DNA of 64,000 nucleotides from Aplectana chamaeleonis (lineage: Eukaryota > Nematoda > Chromadorea > Rhabditida > Cosmocercidae), in contig JAPDOI010000170.1 in the NCBI GenBank assembly GCA_029168955.1, positions 1,198,001 through 1,262,000 on the forward strand. The letters are read 5' to 3'. This document shows positions 11,640 through 22,920 of the stretch, piece by piece. The notes under the pieces are model-generated. The model saw only the letters and a list, made by a program, of their open reading frames with translations, made no database searches and had not been told where the DNA came from. Every line of letters starts with the position of its first letter. Positions within the stretch are counted from its first letter, which is position 1. The translations under genes were made by a program, and so were the position numbers.

Positions 11640-11820
11640 TTATCAGCCACGTTTTTCTGTATGGGAGTTCAAATGGCAGGCTGCTGCACTCCTTCGTATT
11701 CGACTATTACGAGCTGCCATTGAGGGGAGGGTCCGCGCAGCAAGGCTCCGCGATATCCCTATTGTCACTGTGGATTATCGGCTCAACATGCATGCGTCCA
11801 GTGCGGGTACCCTTCAATTC
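11640..11820 (+). mobile_element. LINE family B, short 5' fragment
   Basis: Matches the 5' part of the family B copies at 30121 and 39902: a G-rich opening, then TACGAGCTGCCATTGAGG, CGCGATATCCCT, GTGGATTATCGGCTCAACAT and CAGTGCGG. These correspond to the 2A-like motif and PHD finger region. It is directly followed by family D sequence, so it may be a recombinant or one insertion beside another. Confidence 0.6.
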
Positions 11821-12389
11821 ATCTACCTCTAAAAACATCACTTTCTCTTTTCGACATATATATTCCTCCTAGAATATCATGCCCTCCATCCTGTAATCCT
11901 ATTCCACTTCTCAAGCAGCTTAACGGCTGCCCCCTCTCATCCTCGGCTGTTTTCGCGGGCGATTTTAACGCTCACACCTTCTGCTCGTCTCTTGGCTCTG
12001 ATGCTAGAGGAAACGACGTCGAAGAATGGACAGAGGAGTGCGACCTGGTCATTCTAAACGATGATCAGCCCACTCGTCTCCTGCCAACGGCCGATCTTCT
12101 AGCCCGGACATATCTCTTGTCTCGTCCAACCTCTCTAACTCTTGCTCATGATCCTCCCCAACAACTCTATCAAGTGACCTTGTCCCCGTCTTTATCCACA
12201 TCGATCTCTCCAATTCTCTCGCTCCTTATTCTGGTGTTCGTCAACGTTCTTATCTTAGTTTAGGCTGAGCAGACTGGCGCCCGTTCAGTGAAGTTGCGCT
12301 TCATCTAGCGGCTGATTACCCGTGGGATGGTAACGTGCACCAAAAAGAGTGCCATTTATCTGTTTATCGCGCAGCCATTAAAACTGCTA

Positions 12390-12689
12390 TAGTCTACGGC
12401 AATGGAAGTAGGACCTGGTGAGGTTGCGGACTCGTCTTAACATACGGTAGTTTGTTAGAGGTATCACTCATTTTTCCGAAACAGCTGGGATAGATCAGTT
12501 AGTCTGTGTTTTCACCGATATGACTACCGCTGTGGAAGGAATGAAAACGGTGAAAATGTGAGAGTGGAAACAAAAACTCACCGACCAATCTCAGTTGTTT
12601 TGAGAAAATGAGTGATAACACAATCAGACTACAGTATGTTAGGAAGAGTCCGCAACCTCACCAGGTCCTACTTCCATTGCTGTAGACTG
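12390..12689. mobile_element. 300-bp Tc1/mariner-type MITE inside the old family D LINE
   Basis: Terminal inverted repeats of about 50 bp, reading (C)AGTCTACGGCAATGGAAGTA and onward through GTTGCGGACTC. The right end is the complement with few changes. Removing it rejoins the LINE codons for A-I-P-V-G, with TA on each side (12388-12389 and 12690-12691). A CAGT start with a TA duplication is the Tc1/mariner pattern. Confidence 0.75.
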
Positions 12690-14202
12690 TATTCCTGTCG
12701 GCCGCGTCAAGACGTTCTATCCAAATGTCACCGGGGAAATCCTCGATAAGGTCAGGACAAGAGACGCCAGGAGAACGGTCATCCATCAAGACCCCGTCGT
12801 TGCGGAACTTGACGATGAGATCAGAAAGGATCTAGACAGGCACAAGAAAGAAAAGTGGGAAAACTTCTTTGGGCAGTTGGATTTCAAGACGGACAGTGCA
12901 GCTACTTGGAAGGTTCCACGGAAGCTTTCGGGCAAGAGCTCACCTGCTACCGTTTCTTCAACAGAAATCGACAACGGTGTATTTAAATCTGGAAAGGAAT
13001 TCGCTTATGCGCTCGGGAAACGTTTTTTCATCACCAGTGCAAAGCGTGGTTCGCAGAACAGAGTGACAGTAAGAGAGCTTTGCGACCTTCTGCTCATGAG
13101 CACGGCCGAAGCGTTAGGTTGTTGGTCCTGACGGAATGTGCCCTGCCGTCTTGAAGAAGTTACCGTTTGAAATCCTTCCGCTTCTCTCTGACTTGGTAAA
13201 GACCTCGTTCAGTTCGTGCACTATCCCGCAGAATGAGAAGACAGCTAACGTGGTGCCGCTGCCCAAGCCTGGCAAGCCCCAAGCTTCAGTCAAGGGATAT
13301 CACCGCATTAGTTTGCTGTCCTCTTGCGAAAGTAGCCGAAAAACTGATCTTGAAGGACCTTGTAGTACACTATGAGAATCAGGTGTTTCAGCTCGGAATC
13401 AGAAAGCTGCATTCTACCACGACAGCTCTGCTGGAAAATACTAGCTTTGCCATTGATGGGTTTAATGCCAAGAAGCCACAGAGAACTGTGGCTGTTGCCT
13501 TAGATATCACCAAGGCATTCGATGCAGGAAACCATGGAGTTTTGTCAAGCAACTTACTGGAATCATCAATACCGCCGTGGCAGAAACGCTGGATATCGGC
13601 ATTCATCAAGGGAAGACGAGCCAGAGTTATGTTTCAGAACCATGTCTCCAACAGTATTCCTATCGCAGCTGGAGTCTTCCAGGGTGGTGTCCTATGGCCA
13701 GTCCTCTTCAGTCTGTACCTCGAGGATATGCCTGAGCCGCCACAGGATATCAATGTTGTTGCGTATGCAGATGACATAACAATCATGTGTCGAGATCGAA
13801 ACATACAGGTTGCCACCAACAAGATCAATGAGTACCTGATCACGCTGAAGAGCTTTTTCGACGAAAAAATGCTAAAGATCTCCGCATCTAAATCATCAGT
13901 ATCCTCAAAACGGACCCTTCCGAGCACAGCGATCATCCAGACGTAGAGTGGGATAGGGACCGTCTACCTGCTGCTTGATTTTTTTGCGAGCCAAATTTAC
14001 CCTGTTCCCTCGCGCGCTTGTGCGGAGCGAGGGTAGAGACAGCGAGAAAATGTGGGGAGAAGGAGACGCAGCGTACGCGCGCAGACGCACCCATGAATGG
14101 AAACAAATTTCACTCAGAAACAGAAGATATAATACGATTCTTCAGCCCGCACTGGAATACGCCACACCGCTTCGGCAGCATCTAATTTGAGATTCCTCTT
14201 GG

Positions 14203-14434
14203 GGCCGAATTCATCAACGCGTGGGTTAGGGTAGCGGTAAAGGCGTCGGCACTTTTGATGACTGCCCGCAAGGGCAGACCGTCTCGTAGCTGAGCACTGT
14301 CTCACTTGCCCCTGCCTTTTAGCTGGGTTAGAAGTGGGCAAGACTAGTTAGCGATCTCCCGCTTGCACAGGGTAATCATCAAAAGTGCCGAAGCCTCTAC
14401 CGCTACCCAAACCCGCGCGTTGACGAATTCGGCC
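14203..14434. mobile_element. 232-bp MITE with GGCCGAATTC ends, TSD CTTGG
   Basis: Begins GGCCGAATTCATCAACGCG and ends with the inverted copy GACGAATTCGGCC. The arms run about 65 bp and include TAGGGTAGCGGTAAAGGC. The 5-bp duplication CTTGG flanks it at 14198-14202 and 14435-14439. Removing the element restores the LINE family D sequence corresponding to 45670-45690. The foldback element at 21247-21430 has the same terminal motif. Confidence 0.8.
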
Positions 14435-15086
14435 CTTGGACTAAGATGCAACGCGTATAGAATGCCGCTCTTTGCATCGCCACCGGATGTGCAAGGAGTT
14501 CCCCAGTCGAGCACCTGTAGCCGAAACCCGAATACCACCAGTGAAGGTGCACTGTCAGCTCCAAGCCCAGCGATTCCATATCAACATTACAACACAACCA
14601 AACCACCCGTCTTGGAGAGTGCTCAACCTCTTGAGAGAGAGGCAAAAGAAAGCCATCTGCCGATGCTCCAAGCAAAGTCAGTTTGCAAAGATGGCACGAA
14701 TCACAGCAAAATTGACTCCGTCTTCTGCGCGAGGATCACACCAAGTTCGTACGGTATCATCTTGAGAGGGCGGCCGTAAGTCCTGTACTAGGAGAAGTAC
14801 CGCCACCAGTCTGCACATCCTAGTTTCAACTCGTAAGGAGGGCTAGATGCGTACTCGCATCCCTGCGGTCACTCTGCAATACTCATGTCTTACGTCAGCA
14901 AGATTGACAGCAGCAGATAGGATGTTCGTCCGGACTGCGGCCGCCTCGGCCATGATACTGCACACCTGATCAACTGTCCGGAGAGAACCACCACGCTGAC
15001 CGTAATGGACTTATGGACGAATCCATTATTGCTCGCCCAGTTTCACAACCTATGACAAAACCCTCAATGTGGCTGCAAAAAAGAAG

Positions 15087-15355
15087 AAGGGGGAAATTTT
15101 GACATGAGTGTTGAACATCGGCCCACCAATAAAAAAAGGAAAAGTGAGCCGCATTATCAAGCAAACTACCCTATGCTTGACACAAAATCTGGTATTAGGA
15201 CCCCGTTGCTAATAAAAGAAAAACACTCTAGTTGGCGAACTTCAGCTACCGGTTTGGCATCAAATCATTATATGTGCCCACGAATGCGATGACGCGCTCC
15301 GCAGCCAGTGTGTGGGGTACGGTAACCGCGAGGCCCGTCTGTTGTTTTTTTTTTC
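15087..15355. other. No gene seen
   Basis: Anonymous sequence between the family D LINE tail and the long palindrome. It contains an A-rich stretch and a T run. Short frames are not protein-like. Confidence 0.5.
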
Positions 15356-16299
15356 GTTGAAAGCACAGTCCAACCTCAGAATCGATTCTCTGTTTTCCTG
15401 TCTATCTTGAAAACGGTCCTATGCTGATTCCAATGATGTCTCTGGAGTCGTTCAAGACCCCCTTGGAACGGAGTTACGGCCCCTCGAAAATTGAGCTGCG
15501 AAAGCATGGTGGATGAGTTAATTGTCCGAGGCTTGTAATTTCCGTCATTTGCAACCGCTGTATGCGAGCTGACCTGAATGAAGAGAGAGGCTGAGATTGA
15601 AGGGAAGAACGGGGCTTTTGCTCGGAAAGCTTAGCTTATCTTGCCACTGTTCAGCTCGAAAGATCGTAAAAGGGGCGTGCCAAACTGGCTTCCCGAGGTG
15701 GCGCCCCAGGGTGGCTTCCTCCTATATCTCGCTTATTCGGAGGAATTGAGAGCTCGCACTCGGCGAGTGGTATACTGGGTGGGTCTACTTCACAATTATG
15801 TGGAAATCTCCTTTAAAGGCACAGTCCAAGCTCAGAAACGAAAAGTGAGATTTCCACATAATTGCGAAGCAGACCCACCCCATATAACACCTTCCGAGTG
15901 CGAGCTCTCAATTCCTCCGAATAACCGAGATATAAGAGGAGGCCACCCTGGGGCTCCCACATCCGGAAGCCACTTTGGCACGCCCCTTTTACGATTTTCC
16001 GGGCTCAACAGCGGCGAGATGAGCAATGGTTTCCAAATAATAGCCTCGTTCTTCCCTTCATTCTCAGCCTCTCTCTTCATCCAGGTCCGCTCGCATACAT
16101 CGGTTGCAAATGACGGAAGTTACAAGCCTCGGACAACTCGTCCACAATGCTCCCGCAGCTCAATTTTTCGATGGGCCATAACTCCGTTCCCAGGGGGTCT
16201 TGTACGATTCCGGATGCATCATTGGAATCAGCACGGGACCGTGTTGAAGATAGGCAGAAAATCAGAAATACGATTCTGAGGCTGGACTGTGCCTTCAAC
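15356..16299. mobile_element. 944-bp palindrome, TTGAAAGCACAG family
   Basis: The two halves are inverted copies over almost their full length (about 450-bp arms, centre near 15828). The outer ends read GTTGAAAGCACAGTCCAACC and GGCTGGACTGTGCCTTCAAC. The inner arms include CACATAATTGTGAAG-like and GAGCTCTCAATTCCTCCGAA blocks. The arms differ at scattered sites, so this is an aged biological inverted repeat. Parts of it are shared with the elements at 54011-54510 and 62676-63163. The apparent long frames here come from the palindrome and are not taken as genes. Confidence 0.8.
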
Positions 16300-17080
16300 G
16301 TAGCCCCCTTGTTCCTTGATATAGAATCAGCGCATTTTTTCGCGTTCATGGATAGCTCTTTTCTGTGCTGATCACGGCAGTGCGAGTTGAATATGCATTG
16401 AGGTGAAGGCTTCCCTCCGTCGAAGAGGTGAAAGATTTTCAAAGCTTCCGCATCCGCGTAATGGCATTGGCTTAGTCAGGCGGAACGTGCCGCGCCGCTA
16501 CGCTGAAATTTAAGGAGAGCCCATGAAGCTGCGTAGCCGCCTCTCATTCATCACTTTTGTGGCCCGAATCATCCCGATTGGCTAGGCGGATGCTTTAAAA
16601 ATTCCTTTTACATTGGGGTTCCAATCCTTTGTTCGAAATCGCGTAGTTTCCACTACAACGAGGGATGAGTTGCCAGGGTTGAGCAGGCCGTTGCGCCAAT
16701 TTTCGGCGGAGCTACGACCCCCTCCCCGTTGACCATAATTTTTTCGACCCCCCTGCCGAGATAAAAATTCCTTACGCATTTTGCGAGCGAACAAGTTCGA
16801 AAAAGCTCAAATTTGTGGCGGAATTCGGTCAAATCGTACGAGCCCCTCCCCTCCCGATTTTCATTTTTTTCCAAACATTTCCAATTATTTTACGACCCCC
16901 CGTTGCGCCGAGTCGCAACTCGCTCAATCCTACGAGTTGCCGTAAGCCACTCGCTGTAAGACGCGGGCCTATTCTGCGTTCTCTATGCCGGCATCCGTTT
17001 CGGAACCCACTCTCTCATAGCACGCAGCCACCTTGGTGATGGATGTGGAACTCAACCCTGTCACTATTAAGATGTAAATG
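16300..17080. other. No gene seen
   Basis: Non-coding by inspection. It contains T-rich tracts followed by TACGACCCCC and TTCGACCCCCC strings at about 16730-16900, which recur at about 39715-39780, suggesting another diffuse repeat. Confidence 0.4.
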
Positions 17081-17089
17081 TCATTCTTT

Positions 17090-17560
17090 TTTCTGGCCAT
17101 CCTGTTCGCCAGACCGGCTCATCTGTGTGAGGTAAGGGTGTCGACGAGATTTGATGAAATCTCTTGAATAAATTGTGCGTAGATAATAAGTTGTAAGTTT
17201 GTTACATTCGCGAAAGGCAAATGTGAGAGAAAAAAACATTATAACGAGAATCAACTGTAAAAAATAGATTCTCCAACATATTTTTTCATTACCGTGGAGG
17301 CAGAAACAGCAGTTCATCTCAAAAACTAGGATTCGAAATCTAACAGGATCTTTTTAGCATGTGCTTTGAATTGACTCAATGTCAGCCCTGGAAGCATATC
17401 TTTCGTGATGTTGGAGTATGACCTTCCAGCTCTGTATTTGAAAGAGTTGGCGTACAAAATGGTACTTGGCCCGGGGTGAATCACTTTTGAGCGAGTCTCC
17501 TCGCGTGTGAGAGTACTTTAAAATGAACAGACATTTCATGTTTAGCATTTTATGGTTGAA
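17090..17560 (-). pseudogene. CR1-like LINE, 3'-terminal fragment
   Basis: The minus strand reads STILYANSFKYRAGRSYSN, then LPGLTLSQFKAHAKKILL and a stop at about 17330. This resembles the extreme C-terminus of CR1-like LINE proteins. An AT-rich 3' region follows downstream on the minus strand to about 17090. The fragment is short and the assignment is by pattern only. Confidence 0.45.
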
Positions 17561-17739
17561 ACTCGACTGCAATTCACCGAAGCTCGGGAGTAGGGGGGGG
17601 GTCTCTCCTTTCAGATGGCCGGTCGCTTATCCTCGTTGGTGTAAAACGGTTCCCGATTTTGGGTATGGGTTGAAACCCTTTGGTTTGCGAACCTCTTACG
17701 TAAGTACATTCATTCATTTCCAACAACTCATTCTGTTAC

Positions 17740-20700
17740 CCCCCCCCCCCGTGCGGTCGACTCTAACTCAGCTCTCCATCCGCACTCCACCTCATCACTC
17801 AACAACCTCACCATCCACCCCAGCTCAAGTCTGAACAAGTACGAGCTGCCTTCACCTCTCCAACCGCCAGTATCCCCTCCCCTACCGACTCCTCACTCGT
17901 CAGACTGCTCCTCTTCCCTACCTACTCAAGTCGTCTCAGAACTCGTCAATCTGCTACATATTCCTACTACAACTGCTTCATCACACTCAGGCGACCCACG
18001 CTCTCCTGTTCAACGAGCGGCAGGCCTTTCCTCTCGAATCCTCTGCTCTTGGAACCACACGATTTTTGCTGAAAATGGAAACACCTCGCTGCTGTCAACG
18101 TCAACATGCTCATCACACTATGCCGCCGAGTTTCAATCCTACGCCTACTGTGATAGAAAACGATGCGAAGCTACTGCTGGAAGACAAATGGCTTCCACTT
18201 CATCTTCGCACTGTCATGGCGGCGCTACTAGAAGATAGAAAGCAACTGATTACCGCACTCTGTCGAAACCGTGACTTGGCTTAAAACTAACCATACTATT
18301 GCTTCTTTACTGACGGATCTGCATAACGAATACGACGTGTGGCGTCGCGATAGGCCGAGGAAAACTGGTGGTGGAGTCATAATTTTGATTCACAATAGGC
18401 TTGCAAGTACTGTTACCCATTCTGCATCTGTCGTTAATGCATACGAATTGATTGCAGTTGACATACTGCGAAACGTGTCCGCTGTCAGAGTTATAGGTGT
18501 TTACAAAACCCCTAATTGCAATGCTGAGGCACACAACCAACTTACAGGGCTACTAAGCGATCTAGTCTCATGTGAATCTCCAGCCATTATCATAGGTGAT
18601 TTTAACATACCAGGTATCGACTGGTGCTCTAAAGATATTAGAAGCCCAGGAGAGTTTTCTTCTTTCTTAGAGATGCTCAAATCTCACGGATTAGCCCAAT
18701 TCGTACTTGAACCCACTAGAGGCACAAATATTTTGGACCTTCTTTTATCAAACGATCCTTCACTTGTTAGCGATGTATCAGTTGTTGACCCTGTCGGGCT
18801 TAGTGACCATAACAGCATTGTTTTCAAGATACGTTGTTTTGTCGAGATGCCAATTCCTGTATACTTCCAAGATTACTCAAAATGTGATTACAAAGAAATT
18901 TGCGAACAACTCAGTCGAATACATTGGCTGGACTTATTTAATTCATTGACAACAGTCAGTGAAAGATATGAACTGTTCCTAGGAATACTTCATGATGCAA
19001 TATCTATTTTTGTTCCATGGAAATTGAGTAACTCACATAGGTTCCGTTACCTACCACCCTATTTAGAAAATATGTTGCAACATCGCGTCCACTTATTCCA
19101 TCTCGCCAAAAATACTGGACTATGGGACAATTATAGAAGGTATACAGCTTCTTTTATGGCCAAGCTCCGCAAATTCAATAGAAATGTCGAGAAGAGAGTA
19201 ATTGAAACGGGTAACAAAAACGCTTTCTATAGGTTGATAAATGAACGGCTCTCCACTTCTTATCGTATCGTAAGCTTAGAGAAAGACAAACGGATTGTAT
19301 TCAGGGAACCTGAAAAAGCGAATTTGCTGACAGAGGAGTTTTTGAAGTCGTTTGTTGAAGACAACCACACCCTACCTAACTTCAACGTAACCGTTGATCA
19401 TCCTATGGACACCTACCCTGTTTTCACCCCAACCCGGGTTTACGAAGCCATTCTCAAGTGTCCGAAATCCTATTCGTGGACCCCAGATAACGTTCCATTT
19501 AGTTTCATTCAAAACACTGCGCACGTAATTGCGGCCCCTTTAACCTACATCTTTAACCAATCGCTGATGCATGCCTAGGTCCCCTTGCGATGGAAGCACA
19601 GCTTTGTCACTCCAATCCCCAAAAAGCCACCGTTAAACAGATGCGAAAACTACAGACCGGTGAGCATAACGTCCAACCTTTGTCGACTCTTTGAGATACT
19701 ACTTAAACCTCATCTCGAATATCATCTTGAAAAGAATGCTTTAATCCCCCAAGAGCAACATGGGTTTATCAAAGGAAGATCAACAGAATCCAACCTGTTT
19801 GAAAGTTTGAGTGATTGGACCCTGATGCTAGATGAAAAACGTAGTTGTGACATCTTATATTTTGACTTCCAGAAAGCATTCGATCGTGTAAGTCATGAAA
19901 AATTAATTCATATATTCAAATTATTGAAGTTCCACCCTACAGTAGTCCGATAGATCTCAAATTTCCTTGAAGGTCGAACATTCAAGTCCGAGTTGGGAAA
20001 AGTTTCTCTGAAGCTTTCCCGATCTCGAGCGGCGTACCACAGGGAAGTGTCTTGTCGCCACTTCTATTCATCGTTTACATAGCAGATCTTCCATCCCAAT
20101 TACAGATGGATGGAATTAAATGTAAAACCTATGCAGACGATGTTAAAATCTATCGAGAAATATCTTCATTGGTGGACATTGCTCTGGTACAAGGTGCCAT
20201 AGACAGAGTGACACTTTGGTGCAAAAAATGGCAGTTAGGTTTATCGCCAACAAAAAGTGTACATATGAGAATTGGATCTTTTGAAAACTATAATGTTTAC
20301 AATATCGACGGGTCACCAATTGTTCACGCTAACAAAGTGAAGGATCTCGGATTTACTTACAATGACAAACTTGGTTTTTCAGAACATTTGGCTACAATAT
20401 CAAGAAACGCTATGGGAAGAACATTTCAAATTTTCAAAGGATTAGCTACTAAGAACAAGGAGACTCTCCTTCTAGCTTACACCACCTACATTCGACCGCT
20501 AGTTGAGTCGGGAACCTCGGTTTTCAATCCGTCTCAGAAGAAGGATATAGAGCTTTAGAGAAAATACAAAATAATTTCTCTCGGAAGATCTTTATTAGGA
20601 CTGGGATGGCGACTGACTCTACAACGCCTAGTGCGCAGAGGAGGAATGTTTGTCTTGGCATTCCTTCATTAGAAACCCGAAAATGTTTGACGTATGCATG

Positions 20701-21103
20701 GTGCACAAGATACTCAATGGTGTAATTAGAGTGAAAGTGAACAGCTTTTTCACCTGGCTTCCATCGATCACTTGTGGTGGGAGTAATAAGATAACCTTTC
20801 ACAGGGCCAAAACTTCTTTGCGATCTAGATTCTTAACGAATCGCGCAGGCTCGATATACTTGAAGCTCACAAAATGCGAGACATCGCCGCTCACACTCAA
20901 ACGTTTCAAACGCAAATTCGCCGCCAAGTTATTGAAGCCGTAGTATGCCGTATACTTTCCCTCCTTTTCCTTTCATGTCTCGGAAATCATCATTTATCAT
21001 TACAACTATTCGTATGGCTCTTATTGTACTCTTTTTAGTCTTATTTGTCTTATTTATGTGTGTTTGTGTGTATATTTTCATGTGTATATATATATATATA
21101 TGA
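17740..21103 (+). mobile_element. CR1-like LINE (family A), near full length, TATA tail
   Basis: Plus-strand non-LTR element holding the endonuclease and RT described at 18271-20940. A 3' region of about 150 bp ends in a short TATATATATATATATATGA tail at about 21085-21103. The 5' boundary is unsure: a C-rich tract at 17739 and proline/threonine/serine-rich frames up to 18284 may be its 5' leader or ORF1. The tail type matches the reverse-orientation fragment at 33996-34508. Confidence 0.7.
18271..20943 (+). pseudogene. CR1-like LINE endonuclease and reverse transcriptase
   Basis: The N-terminal half is an APE endonuclease: IIIGDFNIPGIDWCS, LDLLLSNDPSLVSDV and GLSDHNSIVFKI. The RT follows in the same frame across a TAG at 19576-19578: HSFVTPIPKKPPLNRCENYR, QHGFIKGRSTESNL and LYFDFQKAFDRVSH. 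Another TAG (19951) and a frameshift near 19985 precede VPQGSVLSPLLF-type motif B and the catalytic KTYADDVKIY. After further shifts the C-terminus reads KSLRSRFLTNRAGS-like sequence and ends LKRFKRKFAAKLLKP with stop at 20941. Inactive through two in-frame stops and at least two frameshifts, otherwise complete. Confidence 0.87.
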
Positions 21104-21246
21104 CGTTTGCCTCAAGTAACGTAATAAACAAAACAAGTACGAAAGCTCTCGGGAGCTATTAAAGCGCCAAAGCAACAAGGAATCCTGAAACAAGCGTGGG
21201 TGATCGGGAAGGTTGGTGGTAAGTATTCCGCACAAAATTAGCTTCA

Positions 21247-21430
21247 CTGTCGTTCTCTGGGCCGAATTCCGGTCCGCACTTGCGGACTACGGGTGTTGCA
21301 TCATGCGACACGTGATAATCCTTCTGAATCGCGTTAGGACCAAGTTGTCCGAGCACGATTAACGCGTGTCGCATGATGCAATAGCCGTAGTCCGCAAATG
21401 CGCACGGGAATTCGGCCTAGAGAACGACAG
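21247..21430. mobile_element. 184-bp foldback element sharing GGCCGAATTC with the MITE at 14203
   Basis: The left arm CTGTCGTTCTCTGGGCCGAA and the right arm, ending CGGCCTAGAGAACGACAG, are inverted copies. The pairing continues through TTGCATCATGCGACACG. Arms are about 80 bp with a short loop. The GGCCGAATTC core lies 13 bp in from the ends and matches the termini at 14203-14434. The outer 13 bp may be an older target or an extended end. Confidence 0.75.
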
Positions 21431-21520
21431 TAAGTTTTAACTGGTGGTAACGAAATTATGGCGCGGGCCGTTTTTTTCGGAGTTCAGTTGTATCGAAGAG
21501 GAAATTCACTAGTTATTTAG

Positions 21521-22145
21521 AGTTTTCGTGAGTTTGTGTCGGAACGTGGAAAGTTGTCTCTTCCGTGGTCACGAGTCAAGGGGCTTTTTGAGGAGTGGTC
21601 CAAACAGCAGGCTGGCAGTACGTTAGATTCAGAGTAAGTTATGTTCTTTCGTTGGCGCTTTTATCGATGAAAGGAGTTCATTGGTTCTTATTTTTTTGGT
21701 TTTAGTGCTCTATTCAAGTCGCTGAAACGATACTTGTCTTCATCTCTCAAACCTACTGCAATGTCTATGGATAGTTGTTTTAGGTGGGCTTAAGCTCTCT
21801 AACCTCAATTAGAAGTAAGCTGTATCTGTTTAGAAATGTTCGCGATTATCTTGATCGTCCTGACAGCGTTCTAATGCATCCTGACTTCCCGTCGAAGCCT
21901 CCTTCGCTCATTAGATGCTACTGCAAGAAATTTGGATGTTCGGCTGGGTTTGGAAAACTCAAGGTATGCCGACGTTCTTGGTCAAGCGATTATAGTATGA
22001 TCTCAACAGACGTCCTTCGTTGAAACACGTTTCCAGAATCGTCAAAAATTCATTATTTCTGAAGAAGACTTATCTTCTTCTTTAAAAGGTCTTTCGGTGG
22101 TACCTATCTTTAGGCCTAATTCAATGAACCCTTGGACTATTGCTG
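21521..22145 (+). CDS. Unrecognised host gene, four linked exons
   Basis: Four exons join in frame with GT-AG introns: 21521-21633, 21706-21783, 21834-21963 and 22037-22145. Introns are 72, 50 and 73 bases. The joined protein reads well across every junction: GKLSLPWSRVKGLFEEW, then DALFKSLKRYLSSSLKP, then NVRDYLDRPDSVLMHPDFP, RCYCKKFGCSAGFGKL and SVVPIFRPNSMNPWT. It is hydrophilic, has no signal peptide, and shows a C-x-C-x5-C cluster. I do not recognise the family. The start is not found: a TAG precedes exon 1 in frame, next to an acceptor-like TTATTTAG, so exon 1 may be spliced to an upstream exon or a spliced leader. The continuation past 22145 is unresolved because nearby acceptors lead to stops. 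It may be a broken gene. Confidence 0.5.
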
Positions 22146-22182
22146 GTATCAAAACAACCTAAAAGTCATCATTTCTTCGCAG

Positions 22183-22640
22183 TTTAGATTTAATAAGATT
22201 GGACTCAACCAGTTTAGGAGGTGGCTGATCGTATGAAGGAGGATCATGCAGGACGAGCAGAGTGTGAACGCGAATTGAACGAACTTGAGGTGTGCGACCT
22301 AGGGTTAAACATGACCCTGAAACATATAAAGTCGGTCTGGGTATCGGTTTTTAGATATGATGAACAGATGAAATTGTTTAAAGGCAAGGTCTGGACAGAA
22401 TTTCGATTTCGAGATTTCCCTCTGAATCATAGCGCATGCTACAGGTAGTCCCAAGAAATGTGCGAAAACTGCGGAAAAAACTGTCTTCTTCGAGTTATTC
22501 CAGCCATTTCGGTCAACCACTGTCAGAAGAATATACCTGTAGTTCATGTTTCAGCCATCGTCCACTCATTCTTCAAAACTGCCGCGTAAATATCGCTCAT
22601 TCTTGCCAAGATTATCATGCTGTGAATACCTAGTCGCTTA
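22183..22640 (+). other. Possible further exons, frame unresolved
   Basis: Acceptor-like CTTCGCAG (22181-22182) and CCAGTTTAG (about 22217) precede an open stretch ADRMKEDHAGRAECERELNE, and later KLFKGKVWTEFRFRDFP. This could be a continuation of the upstream gene or a separate small one. I could not join it in frame to the exon ending at 22145. Confidence 0.3.
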
Positions 22641-22838
22641 CTTCAAGGCTGTTTTCTCTAAAAGTAAGGACTAATAGTTTGAGAAACGTCTAGACGGTTT
22701 CCATGTAGTCCAGACCAATTAATATCTAACCCGAATTTCGGTAGTGTCAGAATTTGACCGGACCTTGCCTTAAAGTACGCTTACACTTTGCGCATATCGA
22801 AAATTGTTCTATATTAGATAAATTATGCAACATAAAAA

Positions 22839-22845
22839 ATTTCAG
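22839..22845 (+). promoter_or_regulatory. Nematode-type splice acceptor upstream of the HMG-like gene
   Basis: AATTTCAG after an AT-rich stretch, 75 bases before the ATG at 22921. In nematodes such a site near a start codon is often used for spliced-leader trans-splicing, but it could equally be a normal acceptor for an upstream exon. It decides nothing about the reading frame. Confidence 0.4.
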
Positions 22846-22920
22846 TATTTACGAGTTCCGTACATTTGTGGTTTATTATCATTCTTGGTAACGAGTTCAA
22901 TTTTAATCCATATTTTGTTC

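Larger units (their letters stand above)
11850..15086 (+). pseudogene. LINE family D, old decayed copy
   Basis: Diverged copy of the element at 42884-46342. Recognisable pieces are the endonuclease (VFAGDFNAHTFCSS, EECDLVILNDDQPTRL near 11950-12085), the linker (about 12690-13080), and RT fragments near 13130-13950 (LPKPGKPQ, VAVALDITKAFDAG, VVAYADDITIMCRD). The C-terminal region reads ALEYATPLRQH, and the tail ends with an A/G-rich block at 15070-15086. Many frameshifts and stops. It starts mid-element (5' truncated) and is interrupted by the MITEs at 12390 and 14203, and by about 160 bp of foreign sequence at 13975-14140. Confidence 0.85.

Noticed and set aside
15641..16279. Long open frame of about 212 codons
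   Set aside because: It lies wholly in the 944-bp palindrome, reads the same in the opposite arm, and has no protein-like composition.
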